From NCBI GenBank assembly GCA_902800025.1, contig CADCDA010000001.1:214288-278287 (forward strand): DNA of 64,000 nt, read 5' to 3'. The position numbers and the translations under genes were made by a program. The stretch comes from an uncultured Erysipelotrichaceae bacterium. GTDB lineage: Bacteria > Bacillota_I > Bacilli_A > RFN20 > CAG-826. Shown piece after piece: positions 1-8,546 of this stretch. The notes under the pieces were generated by a model. The model saw nothing but the letters and a program-made list of their open reading frames with translations. It made no database searches and had not been told where the DNA came from. Each line of letters begins with the position of its first letter. Position 1 is the stretch's first letter.

Positions 1-1091
1 TCACTTGCCCATGGATCAACAACTATTGGTTTAATGTCAAATTCATTTAATCTTTTAATAATGTCATCAACTTTTGAATTTCTTGTATCTGGACAATTCT
101 CTTTAAAAGTTAAGCCTAAAATAGCCACCTTTGAATTTTTAGGTGCCTTCCCAGCCAAAATCATTTTCTTAATCGTTGCATCAGCAACATATTTTCCCAT
201 GTTGTCGTTGACAATTCGGCCATTAAGGATGATTTGAGAATGATAGCCAAGTTTTTCTGCCTGATATGTAAAATAATATGGATCTACACCAATACAATGT
301 CCACCAACCAAACCAGGCCTAAAGCCAAGGGCATTCCACTTTGTATTCATACCATCAACAACTTCATTGGTATCAATATTCATTTTGTCAAACACCATAG
401 CTAATTCATTCATAAACGCAATGTTAATATCTCTTTGAGAATTCTCAACAACTTTAATCGCTTCTGCCGTTCTAATGTTTGATACAGGATGAGTGCCAAC
501 TTCAATAACAATGTTATAAACATCTTTAATTTCTTTTAAAGTCTCTTCATCCATCCCAGAAACAATCTTGTGAATATTCTGAAGTCTATGAATTTTATCG
601 CCTGGGTTTATTCTCTCTGGAGAGTAGCCTACTTTAAAATCCACGCCGCATTTTAATCCAGATTCTTTTTCAAGAATTGGAACACAAATATCTTCGGTAC
701 ATCCTGGATAGACTGTTGACTCATAAACAACAATAGAACCTTTTGTTAGATTACGTCCAAGTATTTTAGACGCACCTATTACAGGATTCAAATCCGGCGT
801 ATGATCCGTGTTAACCGGAGTAGGAACGGCTACTATATGGAACTTTGCGCGTTGTAATTCTTTTTCATCAGAAGTAAACATAACAGTTGATTCTTTAATA
901 GCTTTGTCACCAACCTCCTTGGTTGGATCAACACCTTTTTTATATAGCTCGATTTTACTCTTGTTAAGATCAAACCCTATTACAGCAAGCCCTTTTTTTG
1001 CAAATTCCACAGCAATAGGCATACCGACATATCCTAAGCCGACAAGAGAAAGATTTTCTTCTTTCTTTAATAATTTTTCATAAATTGACAT
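1..1091 (-). CDS. Nucleotide-sugar dehydrogenase, TviB/WbpO type (partial, 3' end outside window)
   Basis: The first 363 residues are present; the C-terminus lies beyond base 1. It oxidises C6 of a UDP-N-acetylhexosamine to the uronic acid using 2 NAD+, supplying an acidic sugar for surface polysaccharide. The N-terminal Rossmann motif GLGYVGMPIAVEF is clear, as is the catalytic Cys in GGHCIGVDPYY. The C-terminal NAD/UDP-binding domain starts with LGLTFKENCPDTRNS, which is typical of the TviB/WbpO branch rather than UDP-glucose dehydrogenase. The ATG at 1091 has AAAAAGGAGGT upstream. It is the last visible gene of the polysaccharide operon, 19 bp after the epimerase gene. The substrate assignment is family inference. 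Confidence 0.9.
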   Translation of the reverse strand, partial: MSIYEKLLKKEENLSLVGLGYVGMPIAVEFAKKGLAVIGFDLNKSKIELYKKGVDPTKEVGDKAIKESTVMFTSDEKELQRAKFHIVAVPTPVNTDHTPDLNPVIGASKILGRNLTKGSIVVYESTVYPGCTEDICVPILEKESGLKCGVDFKVGYSPERINPGDKIHRLQNIHKIVSGMDEETLKEIKDVYNIVIEVGTHPVSNIRTAEAIKVVENSQRDINIAFMNELAMVFDKMNIDTNEVVDGMNTKWNALGFRPGLVGGHCIGVDPYYFTYQAEKLGYHSQIILNGRIVNDNMGKYVADATIKKMILAGKAPKNSKVAILGLTFKENCPDTRNSKVDDIIKRLNEFDIKPIVVDPWAS

Positions 1092-1110
1092 AAGTAAAAA
1101 CCTCCTTTTT

Positions 1111-1998
1111 TTAATTCATATGCACTAATGACGCATTTTCTAAACTTATATTTGCAAAACTATCATTTTGACTAATCAACTGGTATTCAAAACCATATTT
1201 GCTCATTTCGGGAACATAATAAAAATCAGCAAACATTTTATTTATGGATTTTAAAAAGGGTGAACTAATATAAACAAAAAGGTTTAACCATTTCCAAACA
1301 TGTAAATTATGACCATTTTGTTTTGCGAAGGATTTTACTATTTCCACAGTATCTGCCAATTCCGCATTTTGTGGATAAAACGTTCCATCTAGTTCTCTCA
1401 ATATGATTTGTTTTACAAACTCGGATAAATTATCAACGAACAACATACTTCTTTTGTTGTGAAAAGCCGGAAAAATTGGTGTAATAGTTCCTAATTTAGC
1501 TAATCGCATAAAATTACCTTTGCAATTAGGCCCATATATCATAGGAGGCCTTAAAATTGCAATTTTAAACGATTTGTCTTCTAATTTATGTAATCCTATT
1601 TCTGCCTGTAATTTGCTGTCTCCATAAAAACCATTTGGATTAGGGACTGTCTCTGGCGTTATTACATTCGCTTTTAATGACTTTGATTCCCTATATACAA
1701 TTCCTGATGACATAAAAATGAAATGTTTCACTCCATGATTTTTTGCATAATTTGCAATTTCAATTGTCAAATCAGTATTAACTTTTCTATATAGTGGCTC
1801 CATTTTTTTCTTTGCATCAACATGGGCAATGCCTGCAACATGAAACACAACATCATATTTTGAGAAGTCAGCCTTTTTCCACTCATCATTAAAAGTCGAA
1901 ACGGTATCTACTTCAAATAATTCAGGATTCTTGAGTAACCATTTCTCGACATTTGTTCCTACATAACTATTTGCACCAGTAATCAAAACTCGTTTCAC
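1111..1998 (-). CDS. NAD-dependent epimerase/dehydratase (extended SDR)
   Basis: A 295-residue extended short-chain dehydrogenase of the UDP-glucose 4-epimerase superfamily. The N-terminal nucleotide-binding motif is TGANSYVGTN and the active-site YxxxK is in FYGDSKLQAE, with SSGIVY supplying the preceding Ser region. Such enzymes epimerise, dehydrate or reduce nucleotide sugars. The GTG start overlaps the stop of the ATP-grasp gene by one base (TAGTG), so the two are translationally coupled. At 295 residues it is slightly shorter than classical GalE, and the C-terminal substrate lobe is divergent, so the sugar cannot be named. Confidence 0.85.
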   Translation of the reverse strand: MKRVLITGANSYVGTNVEKWLLKNPELFEVDTVSTFNDEWKKADFSKYDVVFHVAGIAHVDAKKKMEPLYRKVNTDLTIEIANYAKNHGVKHFIFMSSGIVYRESKSLKANVITPETVPNPNGFYGDSKLQAEIGLHKLEDKSFKIAILRPPMIYGPNCKGNFMRLAKLGTITPIFPAFHNKRSMLFVDNLSEFVKQIILRELDGTFYPQNAELADTVEIVKSFAKQNGHNLHVWKWLNLFVYISSPFLKSINKMFADFYYVPEMSKYGFEYQLISQNDSFANISLENASLVHMN

Positions 1999-3131
1999 TA
2001 TTTAAAATCCTCCCAGTGTTCAAAAAGAACTTTAAATGGTTCTGGATCTTTCTCGTCATAAAAATATGTCCCTTTAGCTTGCTTAAATTCAAGAAGCCAT
2101 TGAGCAAGACTTATTTGACCGCTATCAACACGCTTCCCAAAATCAATAACTTCAGACATATCTGTAAATGGCTCAAAATCCTTTTTTGCGCTTTCGTCAA
2201 TATGCCCATCTATAGTCGATTTTACCCACAAATAAGAAAGAGGCATTCCTGCAATTGATCCGGTATGATTCCATGCAGATGCTCTAAAATTGGTTTCCAA
2301 GAAATAATATGTGTCATCTTGATCAATAAGGAATTCTACTTCGAATATTCCTTCAAAACCAATTTCTTCAAACATTTTCTGAAGTTTAACTTCCATATCC
2401 TTATTTTTAAAAGGAGTAACATCGTGATATGGAGAATAATACCCTTTAATAAGGTATTTCCAAGTTAATGCGGTAACCACCATCATTTCTTTTCCGTGAT
2501 TAACGCAGAACCCTTCTATAGCATATTCGTTCTTTTTATTTACAAATCTTTGAATTAATACCTCTGGACTTGTAATTGTTTTGTATGCCTCTTTTAATTC
2601 GTCTTCGCTATTGCAAATAAAAACATCAGACTTCCAAGAACCAGAGTTTGGAGAAATATCTTTAGTTATAATCGGATAAACTAAGTTTTGTGGAATCTCT
2701 CCTTTTTTTACCACATAAGAATCCAAAACATTGAACCCATATTTTTTGGCGAGCTCTAAGATTTTTTTCTTATCCATAAATTCGTTTATTCTTCCTTGCT
2801 TGCCGGCATTATAAAGAATAAATCTATCCTTTATTTCATCGTAATGTAAATCAAAATAACCAACTGATTTGTCATCAGAGAACAATACTATTGGTCTATG
2901 CTCATAATCATAGTTACCATATTCTTTCAAAAGCAACTTATATCCTTCTTCAACAGAATCAGCACGATAAATCTTTGAGATATATTTACTGTGTGTTGCA
3001 ACTTCTTGTCTACGCTTAATTGAAAAATAGACTGGATTAATTCCATTCTCACCAAGGCTTCTAATTAACCCAAGTGGATTATAATGTTCTAGAGCGAACA
3101 CAATTACTAAATGACCATTAATTGTTTCCAT
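1998..3131 (-). CDS. ATP-grasp ligase of a polysaccharide cluster
   Basis: A 377-residue ATP-grasp protein of the carbamoyl-phosphate-synthase/D-Ala ligase-like fold. An N-terminal Rossmann-like part (LVIVFALEHYNPLGLIRSL) precedes the ATP-grasp lobes, including PIITKDISPNSGSWK, EVLIQRFV and the metal-binding FEVEFLIDQDDTYYFLETN. These enzymes join a carboxylate to an amine or thiol. In a polysaccharide locus the likely job is amidating or aminoacylating a sugar, which is inference. I use the ATG at 3131 (GAGAG upstream, 14-bp overlap with the transferase gene) rather than the in-frame upstream codon at 3173, because homology-like sequence begins at METINGHLVIV. Confidence 0.8.
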   Translation of the reverse strand: METINGHLVIVFALEHYNPLGLIRSLGENGINPVYFSIKRRQEVATHSKYISKIYRADSVEEGYKLLLKEYGNYDYEHRPIVLFSDDKSVGYFDLHYDEIKDRFILYNAGKQGRINEFMDKKKILELAKKYGFNVLDSYVVKKGEIPQNLVYPIITKDISPNSGSWKSDVFICNSEDELKEAYKTITSPEVLIQRFVNKKNEYAIEGFCVNHGKEMMVVTALTWKYLIKGYYSPYHDVTPFKNKDMEVKLQKMFEEIGFEGIFEVEFLIDQDDTYYFLETNFRASAWNHTGSIAGMPLSYLWVKSTIDGHIDESAKKDFEPFTDMSEVIDFGKRVDSGQISLAQWLLEFKQAKGTYFYDEKDPEPFKVLFEHWEDFK

Positions 3132-3789
3132 TAATATTACTCTCTTTTTTATAAACATTCTTTCCAGTAGCAACTGTTTTGATTACTCCAAAAAAAGTTT
3201 TGATATCCAACCCAAAAGACATTTTCTTTGCATAATCGGCATCCATCTTAAATTGAAGGTCTCTCGTTGCTGCTGCTCTATATTTAACATCAACTGTGCA
3301 AAACATTCCAGGTCTTACTTTAAACCGAGGTTCATATTCTTCTTTCGCACATTCTTCATATTCCCATTTTAAAACTGGTCTAGGGCCTATAACCGACATT
3401 TGTCCAAAGAATATATTTATTAATTGTGGCAATTCATCAAGACTTGTTTTTCTTAAAAATCTACCAACTTTTGTGATTCTTAAATCTTCTTCGCTAGATG
3501 CTATTCCACCCATTTCATATGCGTGATCACACATAGTACGAAATTTATATATTATAAATTCTTTTTTGTTTCTTCCAATTCTTTTTTGCTTAAATAACAC
3601 AGGTCCTTTACTATCACATTTGATAATAATAGAAACAATTAGCATTAATGGCCATAACAAAAGCAAAAGAATAATCGAACCTACGATTTCACAAAAGCGC
3701 TTTGCGAATAATTGATAAAAAAATAACACTACTAGAAGCGCAATAAGTAATGAGCCAAAAACTATAAGAAGAATTAGCCACCAATCCAT
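3118..3789 (-). CDS. Sugar transferase (phosphoglycosyl transferase) 2
   Basis: A 223-residue bacterial sugar transferase of the monotopic phosphoglycosyl transferase superfamily. It moves a sugar-1-phosphate from a UDP-sugar to undecaprenyl phosphate, starting lipid-linked glycan assembly at the membrane. Core motifs are FKQKRIGRNKKEF, YKFRTM, the catalytic Asp-Glu in TSLDELPQLINIF, and SVIGPRP. A first hydrophobic segment (about residues 3-25) precedes the usual re-entrant helix (about 36-57), so it has one more membrane segment than PglC. It lies between the deacetylase (2-bp gap) and the ATP-grasp gene. It is the second such enzyme in this operon, and the C-terminus differs from the first copy. 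Confidence 0.9.
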   Translation of the reverse strand: MDWWLILLIVFGSLLIALLVVLFFYQLFAKRFCEIVGSIILLLLLWPLMLIVSIIIKCDSKGPVLFKQKRIGRNKKEFIIYKFRTMCDHAYEMGGIASSEEDLRITKVGRFLRKTSLDELPQLINIFFGQMSVIGPRPVLKWEYEECAKEEYEPRFKVRPGMFCTVDVKYRAAATRDLQFKMDADYAKKMSFGLDIKTFFGVIKTVATGKNVYKKESNINGNN

Positions 3790-3791
3790 CG

Positions 3792-4463
3792 TTATCGTCT
3801 TCTATAAACACATTCAAATGCTTCAGCGTAATTGCATCCAGATTGAGATCCTCTAAAAGCTGCAAGGCCTTTAATTGCTTCTTCACTTCTTGGGTGAGGA
3901 TATTCTCTCATAACACCCTTATACGCTTTTAAAGCATTGAGCTTGATTTCAACTCCGTCTTTACCAATCTCAACAAAATAATTTGGAGTAAATCTATTCA
4001 TGGATGAATCCAAACTCCATTCTGTTGAAGATGGAATCTCCATATAAAGGAATTCCTTTAACGCTGGAATATTTGGCTTTCTTTGGAATAATCTACAAGC
4101 AGCTTGTGCGGCATAAGATGTTTGAACATGGTCATTATTTGTATCAGATGGATGATGAGTAATAATCGCATCAGCGCCAAAGTCTTCGATGCACTTCTCA
4201 ATGAATTGAACTAAATCCAAATGAGGAACTGTATTCATCTTAATGTTTGGAAAGTCTGCAGAATATGTCTTAGTAACTCCAAGAATATTCAACGCTTTCT
4301 TTTGATCTTCTACTAAAGTATCAGAGATATTTGCTCTCGCAGCAGCATGGTTAGCCATAGTTGCAATAGCAACCTTATGGCCTTCTTTGATTAATTTGTG
4401 AATTGTTGCTCCAGCGCCAAGAACTTCGTCATCTGGGTGAGCCACTACTACTAAATAGTTCAT
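3792..4463 (-). CDS. PIG-L/LmbE family N-acetyl-sugar deacetylase
   Basis: A 223-residue zinc-dependent deacetylase of the PIG-L family, which removes acetate from GlcNAc-like sugars. The zinc/catalytic motif is VAHPDDEVLGAGA near the N-terminus, and the second motif ITHHPSDTNNDHV supplies the distal His. Length and motif spacing are normal for the family. Its place between a band-7 protein and a sugar transferase suggests that it acts on a nucleotide sugar or lipid-linked sugar of the polysaccharide, possibly exposing an amine for the ATP-grasp ligase encoded two genes downstream (inference). It is followed after 2 bp by the next gene. Confidence 0.88.
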   Translation of the reverse strand: MNYLVVVAHPDDEVLGAGATIHKLIKEGHKVAIATMANHAAARANISDTLVEDQKKALNILGVTKTYSADFPNIKMNTVPHLDLVQFIEKCIEDFGADAIITHHPSDTNNDHVQTSYAAQAACRLFQRKPNIPALKEFLYMEIPSSTEWSLDSSMNRFTPNYFVEIGKDGVEIKLNALKAYKGVMREYPHPRSEEAIKGLAAFRGSQSGCNYAEAFECVYRRR

Positions 4464-4474
4464 ATATCCAATCC

Positions 4475-5134
4475 TTATTTCTTTCCAAATGGTTCAATAA
4501 AGTTAATCTTAAACTCAGAAACAGTCACTCCGTAGTCATCTGCAACTTTGTTCAGTAACTCAACCAACTTATCAGAACACTTACGATAATCCTTAACAAT
4601 CTCTAATGCATGACCATCGTCTGCATATTCTCTAAGACTATCATTAATCTTTGTGATGATTTCATTTTGATAACTGTCTCTATGTTCAAAGAACTTTTCA
4701 ATACCAGTTACTTTGTATCTCAATGTGTAGTTGATTTTATATAACGCATCTGGTCCGTTATTGATATATAACTTGTCAGAGTTGAATTCTTTCTCATCTA
4801 AGCCAATAACTGCGCCTAAAGAATCTTTAAAAGGTACCATGAAGTATTTTGGCGAATCTTCTTCAATAAGCTTATAAATCTTTCCACCACGAACCACTAC
4901 TTTAACTGTATTTCCGGCAGGCTTTACGATTCTTCTGAGTAAATAAACTGCAATAATTAATAAAACAATGAGTCCAATAACAATATAAAACCACGGACTC
5001 TTGACCATGTTCTTTAAGAACTCAGTAATCTTTTCAGTGGAGCCACTACTGGAACCACTTCCACTACCAGAATCACCTGTATCTGTTCCTGTTCCGGTAC
5101 TGGTAAAAATAAATAAGTTATCAAATAAACTCAT
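4475..5134 (-). CDS. Membrane-anchored SPFH/band-7-like protein
   Basis: A protein of about 219 residues with a short Gly/Ser/Thr/Asp-rich N-terminal stretch (about residues 10-32), one transmembrane helix (WFYIVIGLIVLLIIAVYLL, about 47-65) and a band-7-like domain containing YKINYTLRYKVT. SPFH proteins scaffold membrane complexes, and this one may organise the glycan machinery. The start at 5134 (ATG) is chosen because GAAAGGTG lies 8 nt upstream; an in-frame TTG at 5152 has nothing comparable. It is the first gene after the terminator hairpin behind loaP, so its expression probably depends on read-through. A specific function is not recognisable. Confidence 0.65.
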   Translation of the reverse strand: MSLFDNLFIFTSTGTGTDTGDSGSGSGSSSGSTEKITEFLKNMVKSPWFYIVIGLIVLLIIAVYLLRRIVKPAGNTVKVVVRGGKIYKLIEEDSPKYFMVPFKDSLGAVIGLDEKEFNSDKLYINNGPDALYKINYTLRYKVTGIEKFFEHRDSYQNEIITKINDSLREYADDGHALEIVKDYRKCSDKLVELLNKVADDYGVTVSEFKINFIEPFGKK

Positions 5135-5171
5135 AACAAAAACACCTTTCAAAAAAATCTATCGATATAAA

Positions 5172-5196
5172 AAGTGACTTTAATAATTCGTCACTT
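5172..5196 (-). terminator. Intrinsic-terminator-like hairpin behind loaP
   Basis: On the minus strand AAGTGAC and GTCACTT form a perfect 7-bp stem (5190-5196 with 5172-5178) followed by TTTTTAT. The hairpin overlaps the last codon and TGA stop of the loaP-like gene. It sits inside the operon, before six further polysaccharide genes, which is where a processive antiterminator would be expected to act. Confidence 0.6.
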
Positions 5197-5724
5197 CCTA
5201 ATTTTGTTCGTAATTATATTAATTCCTAGTTGAGCGGTCACCATTCGACCACACATTGAAAATTCCACTACTACAACTTTCTTATGTAAGTTCACTTTCA
5301 CTATTGAACCTAATAAGCCTTCTAATGGTCCATCTAACACTCTTACAATTTCACCTTCATGTACTTCAATATCGCTAATCTCTGTAGTTCTACCAGAATC
5401 GTTTGAGTAAAGGATATCAATCATTCTTGCTTCATCTTCATTTAAAGGTAAGAAGTTTTCTGTATGTCCTTCTCTACCAAGCATCTTGGTAAACTCAGGA
5501 GTCCAATATAACTCAACAAAGAAATCATATGGTTTATCTGTCTCTACAAATAGATATCCAGGGAAACATCTAACAATAACTTCTTTCTCAACACCCTTAA
5601 ACTTTTTGATTACTTTACGATATGGAGCAAATACATCAAAACCAGGACGATTACCAATTTGTCTTTTAATCGCATCAATGGTCTTTTGTTCTTTTCCTGT
5701 TCTTACTTGAATAACGTAATACAT
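5191..5724 (-). CDS. loaP: NusG-family transcription antiterminator, LoaP-like
   Basis: A 177-residue NusG paralogue with an NGN domain (starting MYYVIQVRTGKEQKTIDAIK, about 1-105) and a C-terminal KOW domain (EGEIVRVLDGPLEGLLGSIV, about 125-177). Specialised NusG paralogues of the LoaP/UpxY type ride on RNA polymerase and suppress termination in long polysaccharide or natural-product operons. The ATG at 5724 is preferred because TTTAGGAGAA lies just upstream; the in-frame codon at 5748 lacks this. The gene ends in TGA, direct evidence that UGA is a stop here. It lies third in the operon, after a structured intergenic RNA and before a terminator-like hairpin. LoaP rather than housekeeping NusG is inferred from context. 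Confidence 0.8.
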   Translation of the reverse strand: MYYVIQVRTGKEQKTIDAIKRQIGNRPGFDVFAPYRKVIKKFKGVEKEVIVRCFPGYLFVETDKPYDFFVELYWTPEFTKMLGREGHTENFLPLNEDEARMIDILYSNDSGRTTEISDIEVHEGEIVRVLDGPLEGLLGSIVKVNLHKKVVVVEFSMCGRMVTAQLGINIITNKIRK

Positions 5725-5867
5725 GTGTATTTCTCCTAAAAACCGCAATAGGTCATCTAATAGATATAATGAATATATCTATCGTGTTAGATATGGCCTC
5801 TAAACCCTATGGAGGTGCATCAATGGCTTCGACCTAGTGATTTAGATTGATGTAGTAGATTAGCAAA
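5725..5867 (-). promoter_or_regulatory. Structured RNA region upstream of loaP
   Basis: This 143-bp gap is unusually long for the operon and rich in inverted repeats. ATAGATATA/TATATCTAT form a perfect 9-bp stem with a 5-nt loop (5760-5782). CATCAAT/ATTGATG form a 7-bp stem enclosing about 21 nt (5818-5852). CCTC/GAGG lies between them. No U-tract follows, so it is not a simple terminator. LoaP proteins are known to need an RNA hairpin in the leader of their target, so this could be the loading site or a loaP autoregulatory leader. This role is inference. Confidence 0.5.
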
Positions 5868-6482
5868 CTAACTTTGTTTGCCTTCAATAACATCCTTTTC
5901 GGTTATTGACTTAATAATTGAAGAGAAGACGATTCTAATGTCTAACCAGATGTTAAACTTCTTGAGGTAATAAGTATCTAATTCTACTTTTTCCTCAATT
6001 GTCACATCATCTCTTCCATTACATTGTGCCCAACCAGATAAGCCTGGTCTAATAATATGGACACTGTTATTGGTTCTCCCTTCAATAAGATCTTTTTGGG
6101 ACCATAATGCAGGTCTAGGCCCAATAAAGGACATATGACCAACGAAGATATTGAAGAGTTGTGGTAATTCATCAATTGAGGTTCTTCTGATGAACTTACC
6201 AAATCTAGTGATATATCGTTCTGGATTCTCTAAAAGGTGTGTAGGTACATCTGTAGGTGTATCCTTATGCATGCTTCTAAACTTGAGAATCAAGAACTCC
6301 TTGTTGTTCTTTCCAATTCTTCTTTGTCTAAAGACTGGGAACGCTTTTGTGTCTATCCAAACAATAACACCGACAATTAGTAATAGCCAGGATAGTAACA
6401 AGATAGCAATTAACGAGAACAAGATATCGAATAATCTTTTAAACGGAAGATATATCTTCTGTCGTAACGTTAGTACACTCAT
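5868..6482 (-). CDS. Sugar transferase (phosphoglycosyl transferase) 1
   Basis: A 204-residue PglC/EpsL-type phosphoglycosyl transferase. One re-entrant hydrophobic segment (about residues 17-42) is followed by RQRRIGKNNKEFLILKFRSM, the catalytic Asp-Glu in TSIDELPQLFNIF, and FIGPRP. The C-terminal IRPGLSGWAQCNGR and DTYYLKKFNIWLDIRI are typical of the compact group. It would start lipid-linked oligosaccharide synthesis on undecaprenyl phosphate. The start overlaps the end of the dehydratase gene by 4 bp, so the pair is coupled. Together with a 4,6-dehydratase, a diaminotrideoxyhexose (bacillosamine-like) first sugar is plausible. Confidence 0.9.
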   Translation of the reverse strand: MSVLTLRQKIYLPFKRLFDILFSLIAILLLSWLLLIVGVIVWIDTKAFPVFRQRRIGKNNKEFLILKFRSMHKDTPTDVPTHLLENPERYITRFGKFIRRTSIDELPQLFNIFVGHMSFIGPRPALWSQKDLIEGRTNNSVHIIRPGLSGWAQCNGRDDVTIEEKVELDTYYLKKFNIWLDIRIVFSSIIKSITEKDVIEGKQS

Positions 6483-8362
6483 CGTTTCTTTTTATCCACT
6501 GGAGTGTTTTCAGTGATCGTATAAGTATCAATCACTTGAGATAATAGCTTCTTCACGTCCTTAGTTTGTTCCATATTGAAGACTGCACTTATGGTTTCAA
6601 CATCTTTAATAGCAGAATCTCTACTCTTCTCTCTAAGTTCAATGAAGATCTTTTTATTTTCAGTCTTGACTTGGTGTTCCTTATCAAGAAGTAACTCTTC
6701 ATAAAGTTTTTCACCTGGTCTAAGACCAACCTCAACGATTTCAATATCTTTTCCTGGAACCATACCAGCTTGTCTAATAAGACGTTCCGCTAGGTGCATA
6801 ATCTTTACTGGTTGACCCATGTCAAGAATAAATATCTCTCCACCTTGAGCGAATAATCCGCACTGTAAGATTAAGGATACCGCTTCAGGGATGGTCATAA
6901 AGTAACGAGTAATATTCTTATCAGTAATAGTGACTGGTCCACCAGCTTCAATTTGTTTTTTGAATAAAGGAACAACACTTCCGTTACTTCCTAAGACGTT
7001 ACCAAATCTCACTGCCGCGTAGGCGGTCTTTTTAGAGTGAGATGAATAATATTGAATAATTGTTTCCGCAAATCTTTTAGTGGCCCCCATAACATTAGTA
7101 GGTCTAACAGCCTTATCTGTAGAAACAAGAACCATCTTCTTAACACCATACTTATCAGCGAGTCTAGCGACATTATATGTACCAATAACATTGGTTCTAA
7201 TTGCCTCTGCTGGAGAATCTTCCATAAGAGGGACATGTTTATACGCTGCCGCGTGATAAATATAATCTGGTCGATATTGTTTTAAGATTTGTTCAACTCT
7301 GAAATCGTTATATGTTGAACCGATAAGAGTAACTAAATTGATATCAGTGATATTCTCTTCTCTAATTTTTCTTTTGAGTTCCATTTGAATGTCATAAGTT
7401 GAGTTCTCATAGATATCAAAGAGAATAAGTGTTCTTGGATGAGTCTTGAATATTTGTCTAACAAGTTCACTACCAATTGATCCACCTGCGCCTGTCACCA
7501 TAACAACTTGGTTATGTAACATATTGTTAACTTCATGGTTGTCTAAGATAATAGGATCTCTACTAAGCAAGTCATTTAAGTCAACATCGATGATTCTTGT
7601 ATCATTTGGTCCTTCCATTTCCCCTAAAGTTGGAAGACGTCTAACTCTAACAGGACATCCATCTAATATCGCTAGTATTTCATGAAGTCTTTCTTGAGTG
7701 AGATCGCTAATCGCGATAATCACTTCTTCAACTTCGTAATATTCAATAATGGTTGGTAAGGAAGTTAATGGTCCCTTAACTGGAAGAGTAGCGAATGTTC
7801 CACCAATCTTATTGACATCATCATCGACAAAGGCGACAACGTGATTATGGTTATCTTTGTTACGTCTTGATTCATCAACGACGATCTTTCCAGCGGCACC
7901 TGCTCCAATAACAAGAGTTCTAATTTTGTTTTTCTTAGAGAGCATCGCTCCTAATAAATTGAAACCTCTAAACGCTAAACGTAAGCTTGGAAGAATAAAT
8001 GATAAGGCAATCGCTGATATCGCCCATGTCCAGAAGAAATGGTCTGCGGATGGGAAAACCTTAAGTATTGATAAGACGATAATACCAACGACTTGAACAG
8101 AGAATGTTGCAACCATAATCTTGAAACATTCAAATAGTCCAACATCCTTAACTAAGATTCTGTAGTTTTGAATAAGTAAGAAAACGACAAAGTTCGTCAC
8201 AGCGACAACCGCTGAATAGATAAGGACAGGAGTGAGGTTGTTCCAGATTTCAGGGACATCATAGTACGCTAAAAAGGAAATGAACATCATTCCAAATGTC
8301 ACTAAGATATCAATGATAGCTAATATGTAACCATATGCTGGTTTAAATCTTTGATACTTCAT
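6479..8362 (-). CDS. Membrane UDP-GlcNAc 4,6-dehydratase (PglF/CapD family)
   Basis: A protein of about 627 residues with four transmembrane helices in the first 125 residues, then two Rossmann domains: a CoA-binding-like domain (VIGAGAAGKIVV, about 150) and the catalytic extended SDR domain (VMVTGAGGSIGSELVRQIF, about 285). DKAVRPTNVMGATKR carries the modified Lys region of the PglF/WbpM group. It makes a UDP-4-keto-6-deoxy-HexNAc. The ATG at 8362 is preferred over a TTG at 8386; neither has a strong ribosome-binding site. It is the first gene of the operon, 110 nt from the predicted transcription start. Confidence 0.92.
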   Translation of the reverse strand: MKYQRFKPAYGYILAIIDILVTFGMMFISFLAYYDVPEIWNNLTPVLIYSAVVAVTNFVVFLLIQNYRILVKDVGLFECFKIMVATFSVQVVGIIVLSILKVFPSADHFFWTWAISAIALSFILPSLRLAFRGFNLLGAMLSKKNKIRTLVIGAGAAGKIVVDESRRNKDNHNHVVAFVDDDVNKIGGTFATLPVKGPLTSLPTIIEYYEVEEVIIAISDLTQERLHEILAILDGCPVRVRRLPTLGEMEGPNDTRIIDVDLNDLLSRDPIILDNHEVNNMLHNQVVMVTGAGGSIGSELVRQIFKTHPRTLILFDIYENSTYDIQMELKRKIREENITDINLVTLIGSTYNDFRVEQILKQYRPDYIYHAAAYKHVPLMEDSPAEAIRTNVIGTYNVARLADKYGVKKMVLVSTDKAVRPTNVMGATKRFAETIIQYYSSHSKKTAYAAVRFGNVLGSNGSVVPLFKKQIEAGGPVTITDKNITRYFMTIPEAVSLILQCGLFAQGGEIFILDMGQPVKIMHLAERLIRQAGMVPGKDIEIVEVGLRPGEKLYEELLLDKEHQVKTENKKIFIELREKSRDSAIKDVETISAVFNMEQTKDVKKLLSQVIDTYTITENTPVDKKKR

Positions 8363-8478
8363 ATCCAAGTTCTTATTATAGACCAATATTAATAAAATTT
8401 AAATTTTAATTAATTTTGAAGCCTTTTCTGTTTGTCCCCTAAATACTCCCTACATTTTTTATAAAATGTGCTTGCTAT

Positions 8479-8507
8479 ATTAAAACATAGTAAAGTATGC
8501 CTGTCAA
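8479..8507 (-). promoter_or_regulatory. Sigma-A type promoter of the polysaccharide operon
   Basis: On the minus strand TTGACA (8502-8507) and TTTAAT (8479-8484) are separated by 17 bp. The -35 matches the consensus fully and the -10 in 5 of 6 positions. Predicted transcription starts near 8472, giving a leader of about 110 nt before the dehydratase gene. A second TATAAT-like box (8377-8382) lies just 5' of the ATG but has a poor -35. The rest of 8363-8588 shows no gene. Confidence 0.7.
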
Positions 8508-8546
8508 CCACAAAGAAAAAAGAGGACTATAATATTTATAATATTA

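Noticed and set aside
5191-5193. Possible UGA=Trp recoding given the mollicute-like gene set
   Set aside because: UGA ends the loaP-like gene at the expected length, and full-length conserved genes have no internal UGA; Trp is encoded by TGG.
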